From contig CATKXA010000057.1 of the NCBI GenBank assembly GCA_949840475.1, positions 1 to 6,717 of the forward strand: a stretch of DNA of 6,717 nt, in the 5' to 3' direction. Source of the stretch: an uncultured Thermoanaerobacterales bacterium. GTDB taxonomy: Bacteria; Bacillota; Clostridia; Christensenellales; UBA1242. The position numbers and the translations under genes were made by a program. The notes below the pieces were generated by a model. It was given only the letters and a program-made list of their open reading frames with translations, was not told the DNA's origin and ran no database searches. Positions within the stretch are counted from its first letter, which is position 1. Each line of letters begins with the position of its first letter. Below, piece after piece: positions 1 to 4,819 of the stretch.

Positions 1-341
1 AAGAGGTCAAAAAAAGTGCCCTCATTAGTTCAATATCAGGGCTTATCTCAATTCCTTTTTTAACACTTATTGACCCAGTTTCTAGTATTTTGTCTTTTTC
101 ATTAATGGTACCAGCTTTTATGCTATTAAACGCTAGAAGAAAAGAAAATAGTATGCTTAAAAAATTCGGGTTGAATTACAAAGAATTTGCAAACCTACTC
201 GAAAGCGGAAAGCTTCAACAAATCGCATACGCTGGAGATATTTTCTGCGAACACTGGAATTCAGTTCCAAGTGTATATAAAAATAGCACCTTGTCTTTAA
301 GTGTCGACGCATTACTTGAAAAAGAAGAACCATCTTGTTAG
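1..341 (+). CDS. Small two-pass membrane protein of unknown function, family A copy 1 (5' end missing)
   Basis: The reading frame is open from the left edge (first full codon at base 3) to the TAG at 339-341, giving 112 visible residues; the true start is outside. The ATG at 90 is internal, because homology to the family A gene at 1018-1419 continues upstream of it: both copies have a [E/D]-[V/L]-KKSA stretch, a hydrophobic hairpin turning at an Asp-Pro, then the sequence LNARRKE. Predicted membrane segments lie at about visible residues 6-23 and 25-41. A cytoplasmic-looking GLNYKEFANLLESG motif follows (bases 168-209). The tail after it is longer than in copy 2 and ends in ...EEPSC. The stop codon overlaps the ribosome binding site of the next gene, so the two are probably translationally coupled. 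I do not recognise the family; no catalytic motif is visible. That the gene is real is well supported by the paralogue; its function is unknown. Confidence 0.82.
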   Translation, partial: EVKKSALISSISGLISIPFLTLIDPVSSILSFSLMVPAFMLLNARRKENSMLKKFGLNYKEFANLLESGKLQQIAYAGDIFCEHWNSVPSVYKNSTLSLSVDALLEKEEPSC

Positions 342-344
342 GAG
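340..344 (+). promoter_or_regulatory. Ribosome binding site that fixes the start of family B copy 1
   Basis: AGGAG lies 7 bases before the ATG at 352 and overlaps the TAG stop of the preceding gene. The upstream in-frame ATG at 301 lies inside the preceding gene and has no comparable site, so 352 is the supported start. The overlap suggests that a ribosome finishing the A gene helps start the B gene. Confidence 0.75.
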
Positions 345-351
345 CACAATT

Positions 352-987
352 ATGGATTACAAAAATTTTGATTACACTACAGCATCAGAAAAATTTAAGT
401 ATTACAATTCTTTAAACCCATCAGATATTTCAAATGATGAATTGAGAAGCTTTGTACAACTTTTCTCTGACTTAAAGCACATTGTAGAAAAACACAAAAG
501 ATATAAACCTTTCGCCACGGGAATGCTTGTAACCGGAGCAGTGTTCACAGTACTTACATTGGCTGTAAAAGCTATCACAAAAGATAGATTTCCTGTTGTC
601 GATTCTCTCGCTATGTTCTTTGCAAGTTTTGGACTTACAGGCGGAAACTCTTATCCACTCCATTCAATTTACACATACAGAAAGCTTAAAGCAAAAACTA
701 AAACGATTGGTCTAACTTTAGATGAACTTTACGAACTTATTGATAATGGAAAATTTTCACAGTTTGCTTCAGAATTAAATAAAAGAGCAAATGAACAAGT
801 GGAAAAATTACATAAAGAAATAATGGATTCAATTAAATCCGGTGGTTCAATCATTCAAGTTGATGTTGAAATGAATAAACGTGACAAAAGCATGAATGTA
901 ACACTTACACAGCACAAGATTGACAAAGAAAAAAATCAAGATAAAGGCGACAAAAAAGAAGACGGAGAAGAACCTAGTCAAGAATAA
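352..987 (+). CDS. Membrane-anchored protein of unknown function, family B copy 1
   Basis: This is a 211-residue protein. The N-terminal helical region contains ASEKF (residues 11-15). Two hydrophobic segments (about 54-73 and 82-98) form a membrane hairpin with a short polar turn. The G-L-T-x2-E-L-x2-L-x3-G motif is at residues 120-133. The rest looks soluble: a helical stretch to about 163, a possible beta hairpin (about 164-190), and a Lys/Asp/Glu-rich tail ending EEPSQE. It aligns without gaps to the family B gene at 1440-2201 over the first 140 or so residues (by eye, about 24 of the first 55 positions are identical), but the C-terminal third is unrelated. It sits 10 bases after A copy 1 and 30 bases before A copy 2, consistent with one operon. 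It ends in two tandem TAA codons. No signal peptide or enzymatic motif is visible; family not recognised. Confidence 0.85.
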   Translation: MDYKNFDYTTASEKFKYYNSLNPSDISNDELRSFVQLFSDLKHIVEKHKRYKPFATGMLVTGAVFTVLTLAVKAITKDRFPVVDSLAMFFASFGLTGGNSYPLHSIYTYRKLKAKTKTIGLTLDELYELIDNGKFSQFASELNKRANEQVEKLHKEIMDSIKSGGSIIQVDVEMNKRDKSMNVTLTQHKIDKEKNQDKGDKKEDGEEPSQE

Positions 988-1017
988 TAAAAATTTTTAA
1001 GAAAATAGGAGATAAAA

Positions 1018-1419
1018 ATGAGAAACCCTAGCTCAATGTATTTACATTTAATAAATTTAGACAGAAGCAAGTATTCAACTTTAGAAAACTCGTACTGTGC
1101 TAGTTTAATAACTGCAATGACAAACTCATGTGTTTATTATACAAGTAAAGACTTGAAAAAGAGTGCTATTATAAGCATTATCGCAAGTGCAGCCGCAACG
1201 CCATACCTAGCATCAGTTGATCCTATGGCTTCTGCTTTCGCATTACCACTAATTGCACCAGTAGGCTTATATTTAAACGCAAGAAGAAAAGAAAAACGCG
1301 TTTTATCTAGATACGGCTTAACTCATAAAGAGTTTAATGATTTGTATACCCGCGGAATATTTGATAGCTTTATAAATCGCAGTGAAAACAGAGCTGAAGA
1401 ATCAGAACCAAATTGTTAG
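1018..1419 (+). CDS. Small two-pass membrane protein of unknown function, family A copy 2
   Basis: This is a 133-residue protein. A TAGGAGAT ribosome binding site at 1006-1013 supports the ATG at 1018. Residues 1-46 are a polar or helical N-terminus. Residues about 48-66 and 70-86 are Ala/Ile/Leu-rich membrane segments joined by a Ser-Val-Asp-Pro turn. LNARRKE (86-92) places a positive cluster right after the second segment, which favours both ends in the cytoplasm. GLTHKEFNDLYTRG (100-113) is the family motif. The tail is short and acidic and ends SEPNC. It is a clear gap-free paralogue of the truncated gene at the left edge across the hairpin and motif; the LNARRKE codons are nearly identical at DNA level. 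It differs from copy 1 in having a much shorter C-terminus. A 20-base gap separates it from family B copy 2. Function unknown. Confidence 0.87.
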   Translation: MRNPSSMYLHLINLDRSKYSTLENSYCASLITAMTNSCVYYTSKDLKKSAIISIIASAAATPYLASVDPMASAFALPLIAPVGLYLNARRKEKRVLSRYGLTHKEFNDLYTRGIFDSFINRSENRAEESEPNC

Positions 1420-1439
1420 TTTAAAAAAGAGAGCGTGTT

Positions 1440-2201
1440 ATGAAAAACAAAGAATTCGATTTATTGTCAGCTTCAGAAAAGTTTAATTATTTATATTATA
1501 AAAGCCCTAAATCTATCAGCGATAAAGAACTGTTTGAATTTAGGACACTTTTGTCTAGTTTAAGTTACATTAAAAAAAGCAATGTTAGATTTAAAAAATT
1601 TGCAAAAGTATATTGTTTGACTACAACAACAGTTGCTGGAGTTAGTCTACTTGCAAACTTTGTCACAGGTGGAAAATATGAAGGCTTACAAACTCTATTT
1701 ACAAATTGCCTTGGATTCAGCTTGGGGTCAGTAAGTTATTACGGAATAATCTCCTTAATAAATAAGTCAAAAGTAACGTCAACTTTAAAAAGATTTGGTT
1801 TGACCAATGCTGAATTTAAAGAGCTTGTTGTAAGCGGAAGGGTTATGACTTTAGTTTCTGAGTATAAACAAAGAAGAAAAATACAGCTATTTGAGCAACA
1901 TTCTCCATTTGAAACTGACGATACTTGCGATAGTGTAGATGAAGATTACGTAAATATAAAGGTTGGAAATTTAAGCGATGATGAAATAGCAAGACTTGAA
2001 AGCGACCCAGAGTTTATGAAAAAACTTGAAGAGTTAGAAGCTGATCCTGATTATCAAAAAAGAAAGCAAGCAACTTACGAAAAGCTTTTACCAATTATTA
2101 AAAAGCTTGACGAGGAAAACGCAAAGAGGCGAGGATCAAAGAGTAATCCTTTTGATGAATCAAAAAACAATAATGATAACGATACCGAACCCAATATATA
2201 A
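1440..2201 (+). CDS. Membrane-anchored protein of unknown function, family B copy 2
   Basis: This 253-residue protein begins at an ATG preceded by a weak purine-rich site (AAAAGAGAG, 1425-1433), clearly poorer than those of its neighbours. The N-terminal domain matches family B copy 1 without gaps: ASEKF at 11-15, hydrophobic segments at about 55-75 and 85-106, and GLTNAEFKELVVSG at 120-133. The C-terminal region is unlike copy 1: an acidic linker (about 157-182), then a charged helical part holding two LE-x-DP-[ED]-[FY] units 13 residues apart (186-192 and 199-205), then an Asn/Asp-rich end finishing TEPNI. It is the last gene of the A-B-A-B run; the bidirectional terminator starts within its stop codon. 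The shared N-terminal membrane domain with swapped tails suggests a common anchor carrying different soluble parts. Not recognised as any named family. Confidence 0.86.
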   Translation: MKNKEFDLLSASEKFNYLYYKSPKSISDKELFEFRTLLSSLSYIKKSNVRFKKFAKVYCLTTTTVAGVSLLANFVTGGKYEGLQTLFTNCLGFSLGSVSYYGIISLINKSKVTSTLKRFGLTNAEFKELVVSGRVMTLVSEYKQRRKIQLFEQHSPFETDDTCDSVDEDYVNIKVGNLSDDEIARLESDPEFMKKLEELEADPDYQKRKQATYEKLLPIIKKLDEENAKRRGSKSNPFDESKNNNDNDTEPNI

Positions 2202-2235
2202 AAAACGCAAATTCGCATTGAATTTGCGTTTTTTT
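2200..2235. terminator. Bidirectional intrinsic terminator between family B copy 2 and tmk
   Basis: A perfect 10-bp stem ACGCAAATTC / GAATTTGCGT (2205-2214 and 2220-2229) with loop GCATT is flanked by A-rich sequence on the left and T-rich sequence on the right. It therefore has a U-tract in either orientation. It lies in the 41-base gap between convergent genes and can end both transcripts. Confidence 0.9.
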
Positions 2236-2242
2236 AATTGAA

Positions 2243-2914
2243 TTATAGCGTTTTGAGGTATTTATCTACAATTTTAACAATCTCTTTTTGAACTTCTTCA
2301 ATGGTTTTAACATTGTTATTTTTATCAACACAATCAACAATATGCCAGTTTTTCTGTTTAGCAATTTCCATGCCAATAGTATAACATTTATCCAAATACT
2401 CTAAATCGCTTTCATGAATATCCTTTTTAGTTCCAGCTTTTAAATCTCCACGCCTGCTTGCAAATACATAGCTCGCACTAGTTGGCATTGCTAAAAATAT
2501 AACAATATTTGGAACAGGACATTTAAGGGTATTATACTCAAAATTTTCTATCCAGCTAATACATTTTTCTCTCTTTGTTTTGCTACGTATTTTGCTCGCT
2601 TGATGGATAAGGTTTGACGGTGTATACCTGTCTAAAATAATTATGTCATTAGGGTTAGTAAAAGTATACTTCTTCATTGTACACATTCTATCAACAGCAT
2701 AGAGTGTTGACGCCTGATAAGCATCTAAGCAATCGACATTATTTCCAAACTCTCCACCTAGATACATTTTTATCGGTGCACTTGATGGACTAAAATAAGT
2801 AGGAAAGCTGTGCAGAATTGAAGACCTATTTGTCTTGTTTAAGTACTCACATAAAAGCCTGCTTTGTGTAAGCTTACCACTTCCGTCCGTTCCTTCAATA
2901 TTTATTAAAATCAT
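2243..2914 (-). CDS. tmk: Thymidylate kinase (dTMP kinase) family protein
   Basis: This 223-residue protein is expected to phosphorylate dTMP to dTDP with ATP in the cytoplasm, in the dTTP supply pathway. Visible signatures are the P-loop GTDGSGKLTQ (residues 8-17), an FPTYFSP stretch (37-43) followed by YLGGEFG (51-57), a YAVDR nucleotide-binding segment (72-76), the thymidylate-kinase signature DRYTPSNLIHQ (95-105), and the LID region with SRRGDLKAG and DIHESDLEYL (153-174). Length is normal for the family. AAGGAGG (2921-2927) lies 6 bases before the ATG. An oddity is that the residue right after the P-loop Lys, usually Ser or Thr, is Leu (residue 15), with Thr at 16. From memory, this position also varies in other Clostridia-type relatives, so loss of activity is not implied. 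A related deoxynucleotide kinase is the alternative. The gene is convergent with the A/B operon and divergent from the tRNA operon; no functional link to the A/B genes is evident. Confidence 0.9.
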   Translation of the reverse strand: MILINIEGTDGSGKLTQSRLLCEYLNKTNRSSILHSFPTYFSPSSAPIKMYLGGEFGNNVDCLDAYQASTLYAVDRMCTMKKYTFTNPNDIIILDRYTPSNLIHQASKIRSKTKREKCISWIENFEYNTLKCPVPNIVIFLAMPTSASYVFASRRGDLKAGTKKDIHESDLEYLDKCYTIGMEIAKQKNWHIVDCVDKNNNVKTIEEVQKEIVKIVDKYLKTL

Positions 2915-2937
2915 AATATTCCTCCTTAAGCAATTTG

Positions 2938-2966
2938 AGCATATATCTTAAAAAAAATAGAGGCAA
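2938..2966 (-). promoter_or_regulatory. Candidate promoter for tmk
   Basis: Read on the minus strand, TTGCCT (2961-2966) and TATGCT (2938-2943) are separated by 17 bases, each matching 4 of 6 consensus positions. Transcription would start near 2931 with a very short leader just ahead of the AAGGAGG site. The surrounding DNA is extremely AT-rich, so other weak matches exist and this is a best guess. Confidence 0.4.
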
Positions 2967-3099
2967 CTAAAAACATATAATTTTTTATATTTATAAACTT
3001 ATACAAAAATAAAAATTTAGTTAAATTTGCTTTACATGGGGAATAAAATAGTATAAAGGATAAAATTTTAATTTAATTTAAAAAAAATTAAAAAATCTC

Positions 3100-3128
3100 T
3101 TGCAAATAAAAAAAAGTTTTGATATTAT
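3100..3128 (+). promoter_or_regulatory. Strong sigma-A-type promoter of the tRNA operon
   Basis: TTGCAA (3100-3105) and TATTAT (3123-3128) are exactly 17 bases apart, and the TGA just before the -10 box supplies an extended -10 (TGn). The expected start is near 3135, about 23 bases upstream of mature tRNA-Val. The AT-rich tract upstream (about 3061-3099) has A/T runs like an UP element, fitting a highly expressed stable-RNA operon. The 243 bases between tmk and tRNA-Val hold no gene; a weaker second possibility, TTTACA (3031) with TATAAA (3052) at 15-base spacing, is noted only in passing. Confidence 0.85.
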
Positions 3129-3157
3129 ATATGAGTTCCGACAAATGGAAGAACTAT

Positions 3158-3233
3158 GGGAGTTTAGCTCAGCTGGGAGAGCATCTGCCTTACAAGCAGG
3201 CGGTCGTAGGTTCGAGCCCTACAATTCCCACCA
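3158..3233 (+). tRNA. tRNA-Val, anticodon TAC
   Basis: This is a complete 76-base cloverleaf including an encoded CCA end. The acceptor stem GGGAGTT pairs with AATTCCC (one G-U), the D arm contains AGCTCAGCTGGGAGAGC, the anticodon loop is CTTACAA with TAC at 3191-3193, and the T arm has GTAGG-TTCGAGC-CCTAC. It decodes GUA and, by wobble, other valine codons. It is the first gene of the four-tRNA operon. Confidence 0.98.
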
Positions 3234-3243
3234 ATTAAATAAC

Positions 3244-3260
3244 ATGCCTTTTATAGGCAT
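3244..3260 (+). other. Spacer hairpin before tRNA-Gly
   Basis: ATGCCT (3244-3249) pairs with AGGCAT (3255-3260) around the loop TTTAT. It has no T-tract, so it is not a terminator, and it ends two bases before mature tRNA-Gly begins. It may act as a processing or folding insulator in the polycistronic precursor; this role is inferred. Confidence 0.6.
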
Positions 3261-3262
3261 AT

Positions 3263-3337
3263 GCGGGAATGGCTCAGTGGTAGAGCGTTGCCTTGCCAAG
3301 GCAAATGTCGCGAGTTCGAATCTCGTTTCCCGCTCCA
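3263..3337 (+). tRNA. tRNA-Gly, anticodon GCC
   Basis: This is a complete 75-base cloverleaf with an encoded CCA. The acceptor stem begins GCGGGAA and pairs with TTCCCGC. The anticodon stem TTGCC/GGCAA encloses the loop TTGCCAA with GCC at 3295-3297. The T arm contains GCGAG-TTCGAAT-CTCGT. It decodes GGC and GGU. Confidence 0.98.
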
Positions 3338-3345
3338 GACAAAGG

Positions 3346-3367
3346 CGGCAGGTAGTAATACTTGCCG
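3346..3367 (+). other. Spacer hairpin with GUAA tetraloop between tRNA-Gly and tRNA-Cys
   Basis: CGGCAGGTA (3346-3354) pairs with TACTTGCCG (3359-3367) over nine pairs, one of them G-U, closed by a GTAA loop of the stable GNRA class. No T-tract follows. It is a well-formed structure in the spacer RNA; a role in precursor processing or stability is an inference. Confidence 0.65.
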
Positions 3368-3380
3368 TAATTAATATCTA

Positions 3381-3395
3381 ACACTTTTTAAGTGT
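3381..3395 (+). other. Hairpin abutting tRNA-Cys
   Basis: ACACTT (3381-3386) pairs with AAGTGT (3390-3395) around TTT. It ends at the base immediately before mature tRNA-Cys, so it lies right at the expected RNase P cleavage site. This is the second hairpin placed directly 5' of a tRNA in this operon. Confidence 0.6.
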
Positions 3396-3469
3396 GGCGC
3401 CATAGCCAAGCGGTAAGGCAGAGGTCTGCAAAACCTTCATCCCCAGTTCAAATCTGGGTGGCGCCTCCA
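3396..3469 (+). tRNA. tRNA-Cys, anticodon GCA
   Basis: This is a complete 74-base cloverleaf with an encoded CCA. The acceptor stem GGCGCCA pairs with TGGCGCC. The anticodon stem GAGGT/ACCTT contains a G-U pair and encloses the loop CTGCAAA with GCA at 3428-3430. The T arm is CCCAG-TTCAAAT-CTGGG, and the discriminator base is U as usual for tRNA-Cys. Confidence 0.98.
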
Positions 3470-3481
3470 ACAATTTTATAA

Positions 3482-3569
3482 GCCGTTGTGGCGGAATAGG
3501 CAGACGCAAGGGACTTAAAATCCCTCGCCTCAAAAGGGCGTACCGGTTCAAGTCCGGTCAACGGCACCA
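3482..3569 (+). tRNA. tRNA-Leu, anticodon TAA
   Basis: This is an 88-base class II tRNA with an encoded CCA. The acceptor stem GCCGTTG pairs with CAACGGC. The anticodon stem AGGGA/TCCCT encloses the loop CTTAAAA with TAA at 3516-3518. The long variable arm (CGCCTC...GGGCG) is typical of leucine tRNAs. It decodes UUA and UUG, codons expected to be heavily used in such AT-rich DNA. It is the last tRNA of the operon. Confidence 0.98.
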
Positions 3570-3570
3570 T

Positions 3571-3600
3571 AAAGACCATACTTTTGTATGGTTTTTATTT
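3571..3600 (+). terminator. Intrinsic terminator of the tRNA operon
   Basis: ACCATAC (3575-3581) pairs with GTATGGT (3586-3592) around a TTTT loop and is followed by TTTTATTT. The stem can extend outward through a G-U pair and AAA/TTT. It starts two bases after the CCA of tRNA-Leu. Confidence 0.88.
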
Positions 3601-3620
3601 TAAGTTTGTTGCACACCTGC

Positions 3621-3650
3621 TTGGCATCCTGAGCAACACAAAATTATAAA
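3621..3650 (+). promoter_or_regulatory. Candidate promoter of the GNAT/EVE-like gene pair
   Basis: TTGGCA (3621-3626) and TATAAA (3645-3650) are 18 bases apart, each matching five of six consensus positions. The expected start is near 3657, about 32 bases before the GNAT start codon. The upstream terminator of the tRNA operon makes a separate promoter necessary. Confidence 0.55.
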
Positions 3651-3688
3651 ACAGATTCAACAATGCAACTTTAAAATAAGGAAATAAT

Positions 3689-4129
3689 ATGATAGATTTT
3701 AGATTTACAATTAAAGAAGATTTAGAGCAATTGCCTTGGCTTTACGCTCAAACTTATTATGGAACATCTGAGATTACAACAAATGCTACTGGCATGGTTA
3801 AAGAGTTTGAAAGACTTAGTAAAAACGATGACTATATATTTGTTTCTGCAGTAGACAGCAACAAGTTGGTTGGTTTTTGCTCTATGGTAATTAATCATGA
3901 TATTGTTGAACAACAAAAGCCAATCATAATGCTTTGGAATTTAAGGGTTCACCCAGATTACCGAAAACAAAAAATAGGTAAAGGAATAATATCTTTTATT
4001 GAAGAGTATGGTAAAAAAAAGGGTGTTGAATTTATATTTTTAGGATGCGACAAGAAAAATAAAGGTGCTATAAAATTTTATAAAAAACTAGGTTACGACC
4101 AAACTTTAGGCTTTTGCAAATATTTATAA
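3689..4129 (+). CDS. GNAT-family N-acetyltransferase
   Basis: This 146-residue single-domain protein is expected to transfer an acetyl group from acetyl-CoA to an amine; the substrate cannot be read from the sequence. GNAT motif A runs from about residue 81: a hydrophobic strand with LWNLRVHPDYR, then the acetyl-CoA pyrophosphate loop QKIGKG (94-99, pattern Q-x-x-G-x-G) and its helix. Motif B is seen as NKGAIKFYKKLGY (124-136), the usual N-x2-A-x2-F-Y-x2-G-[FY] pattern. Length is typical of a stand-alone domain. AAGGAA lies about 6 bases before the ATG. The next gene starts 17 bases after its stop and shares the only terminator, so the two are probably co-transcribed. No signal peptide or membrane segment is present; a cytosolic enzyme is expected. 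Annotations as a ribosomal-protein or antibiotic acetyltransferase would be guesses. Confidence 0.9.
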   Translation: MIDFRFTIKEDLEQLPWLYAQTYYGTSEITTNATGMVKEFERLSKNDDYIFVSAVDSNKLVGFCSMVINHDIVEQQKPIIMLWNLRVHPDYRKQKIGKGIISFIEEYGKKKGVEFIFLGCDKKNKGAIKFYKKLGYDQTLGFCKYL

Positions 4130-4132
4130 TTC

Positions 4133-4139
4133 AAGGAAG
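4133..4139 (+). promoter_or_regulatory. Ribosome binding site that fixes the EVE-like gene start
   Basis: AAGGAAG lies 7 bases before the ATG at 4147. An upstream in-frame ATG at 4114 would overlap the end of the GNAT gene and has no site of its own, so 4147 is chosen. Confidence 0.75.
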
Positions 4140-4146
4140 TGCAAAT

Positions 4147-4707
4147 ATGTTTAAATATAACGGATTTATAAACAGTATGAGTTTCCCAAAAACTATTAAA
4201 CAATTCGAGTTTAATATGACGAAATGCGACGAGTACTTTAATGTTTTAGATATAATTACCAGTGATGAAGTTGGTTGGACTGTTAACGATAAAGTAAAAC
4301 TAGGTGATTTATGCTTTTTTATGCACACTTATACAGCAATCAATAATATCAACGCAATCAGACAAGAACTACTTAACAAACCCGAACTAAAAAACCAAAA
4401 ATACTTGCTTACTATGATTGAGAAAGCAACTAACCTTTATAACAAATACGGGGGAAAGATTTTCGCTATTGGACAAGTTATATCTGAACCTTTCTCTGAG
4501 GACGATGACGATAGAGTTGAAAAATATTGGTCTTCAAAATTATATGCTGGAATAAAAATAGTTAAAATATTGAAAAAACCCATACACTATGACTTGTTTA
4601 AAGATTTTATAAAACTAAACTATGGAGCAATAACAAACTTAAGTCAAGAACAACTTACCAAACTTATAGATGTTGTAGAAACCACAAATGATATAAAAAT
4701 AATTTAA
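4147..4707 (+). CDS. EVE/PUA-like domain protein
   Basis: This 186-residue soluble protein resembles the EVE branch of the PUA-like fold, which binds modified bases in nucleic acids in characterised members. The matching layout is V-K-L-G-D-L-C-F-F (residues 50-58), as in the conserved GD-[LV]-x-[LF]-[FY] strand; then, after a longer helical insert (about 64-101), GGKIFAIGQVISEPF (102-116), the typical 'G-x-V-x-[ES]-P' strand; and then a strand ending KILKKPI (140-146). The C-terminal FKDFIKLNYGAITNLSQEQ (151-169) resembles the 'N-x-G-x-[IL]-x-x-[IL]-[ST]' ending of EVE-like restriction-associated domains. It lacks any nuclease or McrB-type partner domain. It follows the GNAT gene by 17 bases. 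Modified-base recognition is an inference; the substrate and role are unknown, and the assignment rests on pattern memory, not a profile search. Confidence 0.62.
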   Translation: MFKYNGFINSMSFPKTIKQFEFNMTKCDEYFNVLDIITSDEVGWTVNDKVKLGDLCFFMHTYTAINNINAIRQELLNKPELKNQKYLLTMIEKATNLYNKYGGKIFAIGQVISEPFSEDDDDRVEKYWSSKLYAGIKIVKILKKPIHYDLFKDFIKLNYGAITNLSQEQLTKLIDVVETTNDIKII

Positions 4708-4716
4708 AATCATATT

Positions 4717-4749
4717 AATATTAGAACGCTATCGTTCTAATATTTTTTT
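4717..4749 (+). terminator. Strong intrinsic terminator of the GNAT/EVE-like unit
   Basis: A perfect 12-bp stem AATATTAGAACG / CGTTCTAATATT (4717-4728 and 4733-4744) with a CTAT loop is followed by TTTTT. It isolates the upstream pair from the promoter that begins 17 bases downstream. Confidence 0.92.
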
Positions 4750-4765
4750 CTAAAAATATTCACTA

Positions 4766-4794
4766 TTGACTTTGGTTAGCTTAAATGTTATAAT
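4766..4794 (+). promoter_or_regulatory. Near-consensus sigma-A promoter of the small-protein pair
   Basis: TTGACT (4766-4771), a 17-base spacer and TATAAT (4789-4794) with an extended -10 TGT (4786-4788). This is the best promoter in the window. The predicted start near 4801 leaves a leader of only about 19 bases, just enough for the AAAGAGG site (4804-4810). No operator-like palindrome overlaps it, so strong constitutive expression is plausible. Confidence 0.92.
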
Positions 4795-4819
4795 TATTAG
4801 TAGAAAGAGGTACATATAA

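Larger units (their letters stand above)
1..2201 (+). repeat. Tandem duplication of a two-gene A/B cassette, ancient and diverged
   Basis: Unit 1 covers about 1-987 (A1-B1) and unit 2 covers 1018-2201 (A2-B2). The relationship is mainly visible at protein level. At DNA level the longest obvious match is the 23-base stretch at 126-148 against 1273-1295, with one mismatch, encoding LNARRKE. A shorter match surrounds the ASEKF codons (near 381 and 1468). The divergence implies an old duplication or repeated recruitment, not a recent copy event. Whether more units lie to the left cannot be seen. Confidence 0.75.

Noticed and set aside
90..341. ATG at 90 as the start of family A copy 1
   Set aside because: Homology to copy 2 continues upstream to the window edge in the same frame, so the ATG is internal.
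472..663. A 63-codon minus-strand open frame with several Cys residues
   Set aside because: It is antisense to the membrane region of family B copy 1, which is supported by a paralogue; it has no ribosome binding site evidence.
1..2201. The A/B genes as a toxin-antitoxin, holin or phage lysis cassette
   Set aside because: Two-pass hairpins and small size fit loosely, but no lysin, antitoxin DNA-binding domain or phage gene is near, and the long soluble tails of B argue against a holin.
3100..3381. A 93-codon + strand open frame
   Set aside because: It runs through the tRNA promoter, tRNA-Val and tRNA-Gly; its translation is the typical read-through of tRNA genes, not a protein.
3607..3638. 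TGTTGC ... GCAACA inverted repeat upstream of the GNAT gene
   Set aside because: Six pairs around a 20-base loop with no T-tract; too weak to call a terminator, riboswitch or operator.
3722..3916. A 64-codon minus-strand open frame
   Set aside because: Antisense shadow of the GNAT gene, which carries recognisable motifs.
4131..4328. A 65-codon minus-strand open frame
   Set aside because: Antisense shadow of the EVE-like gene.
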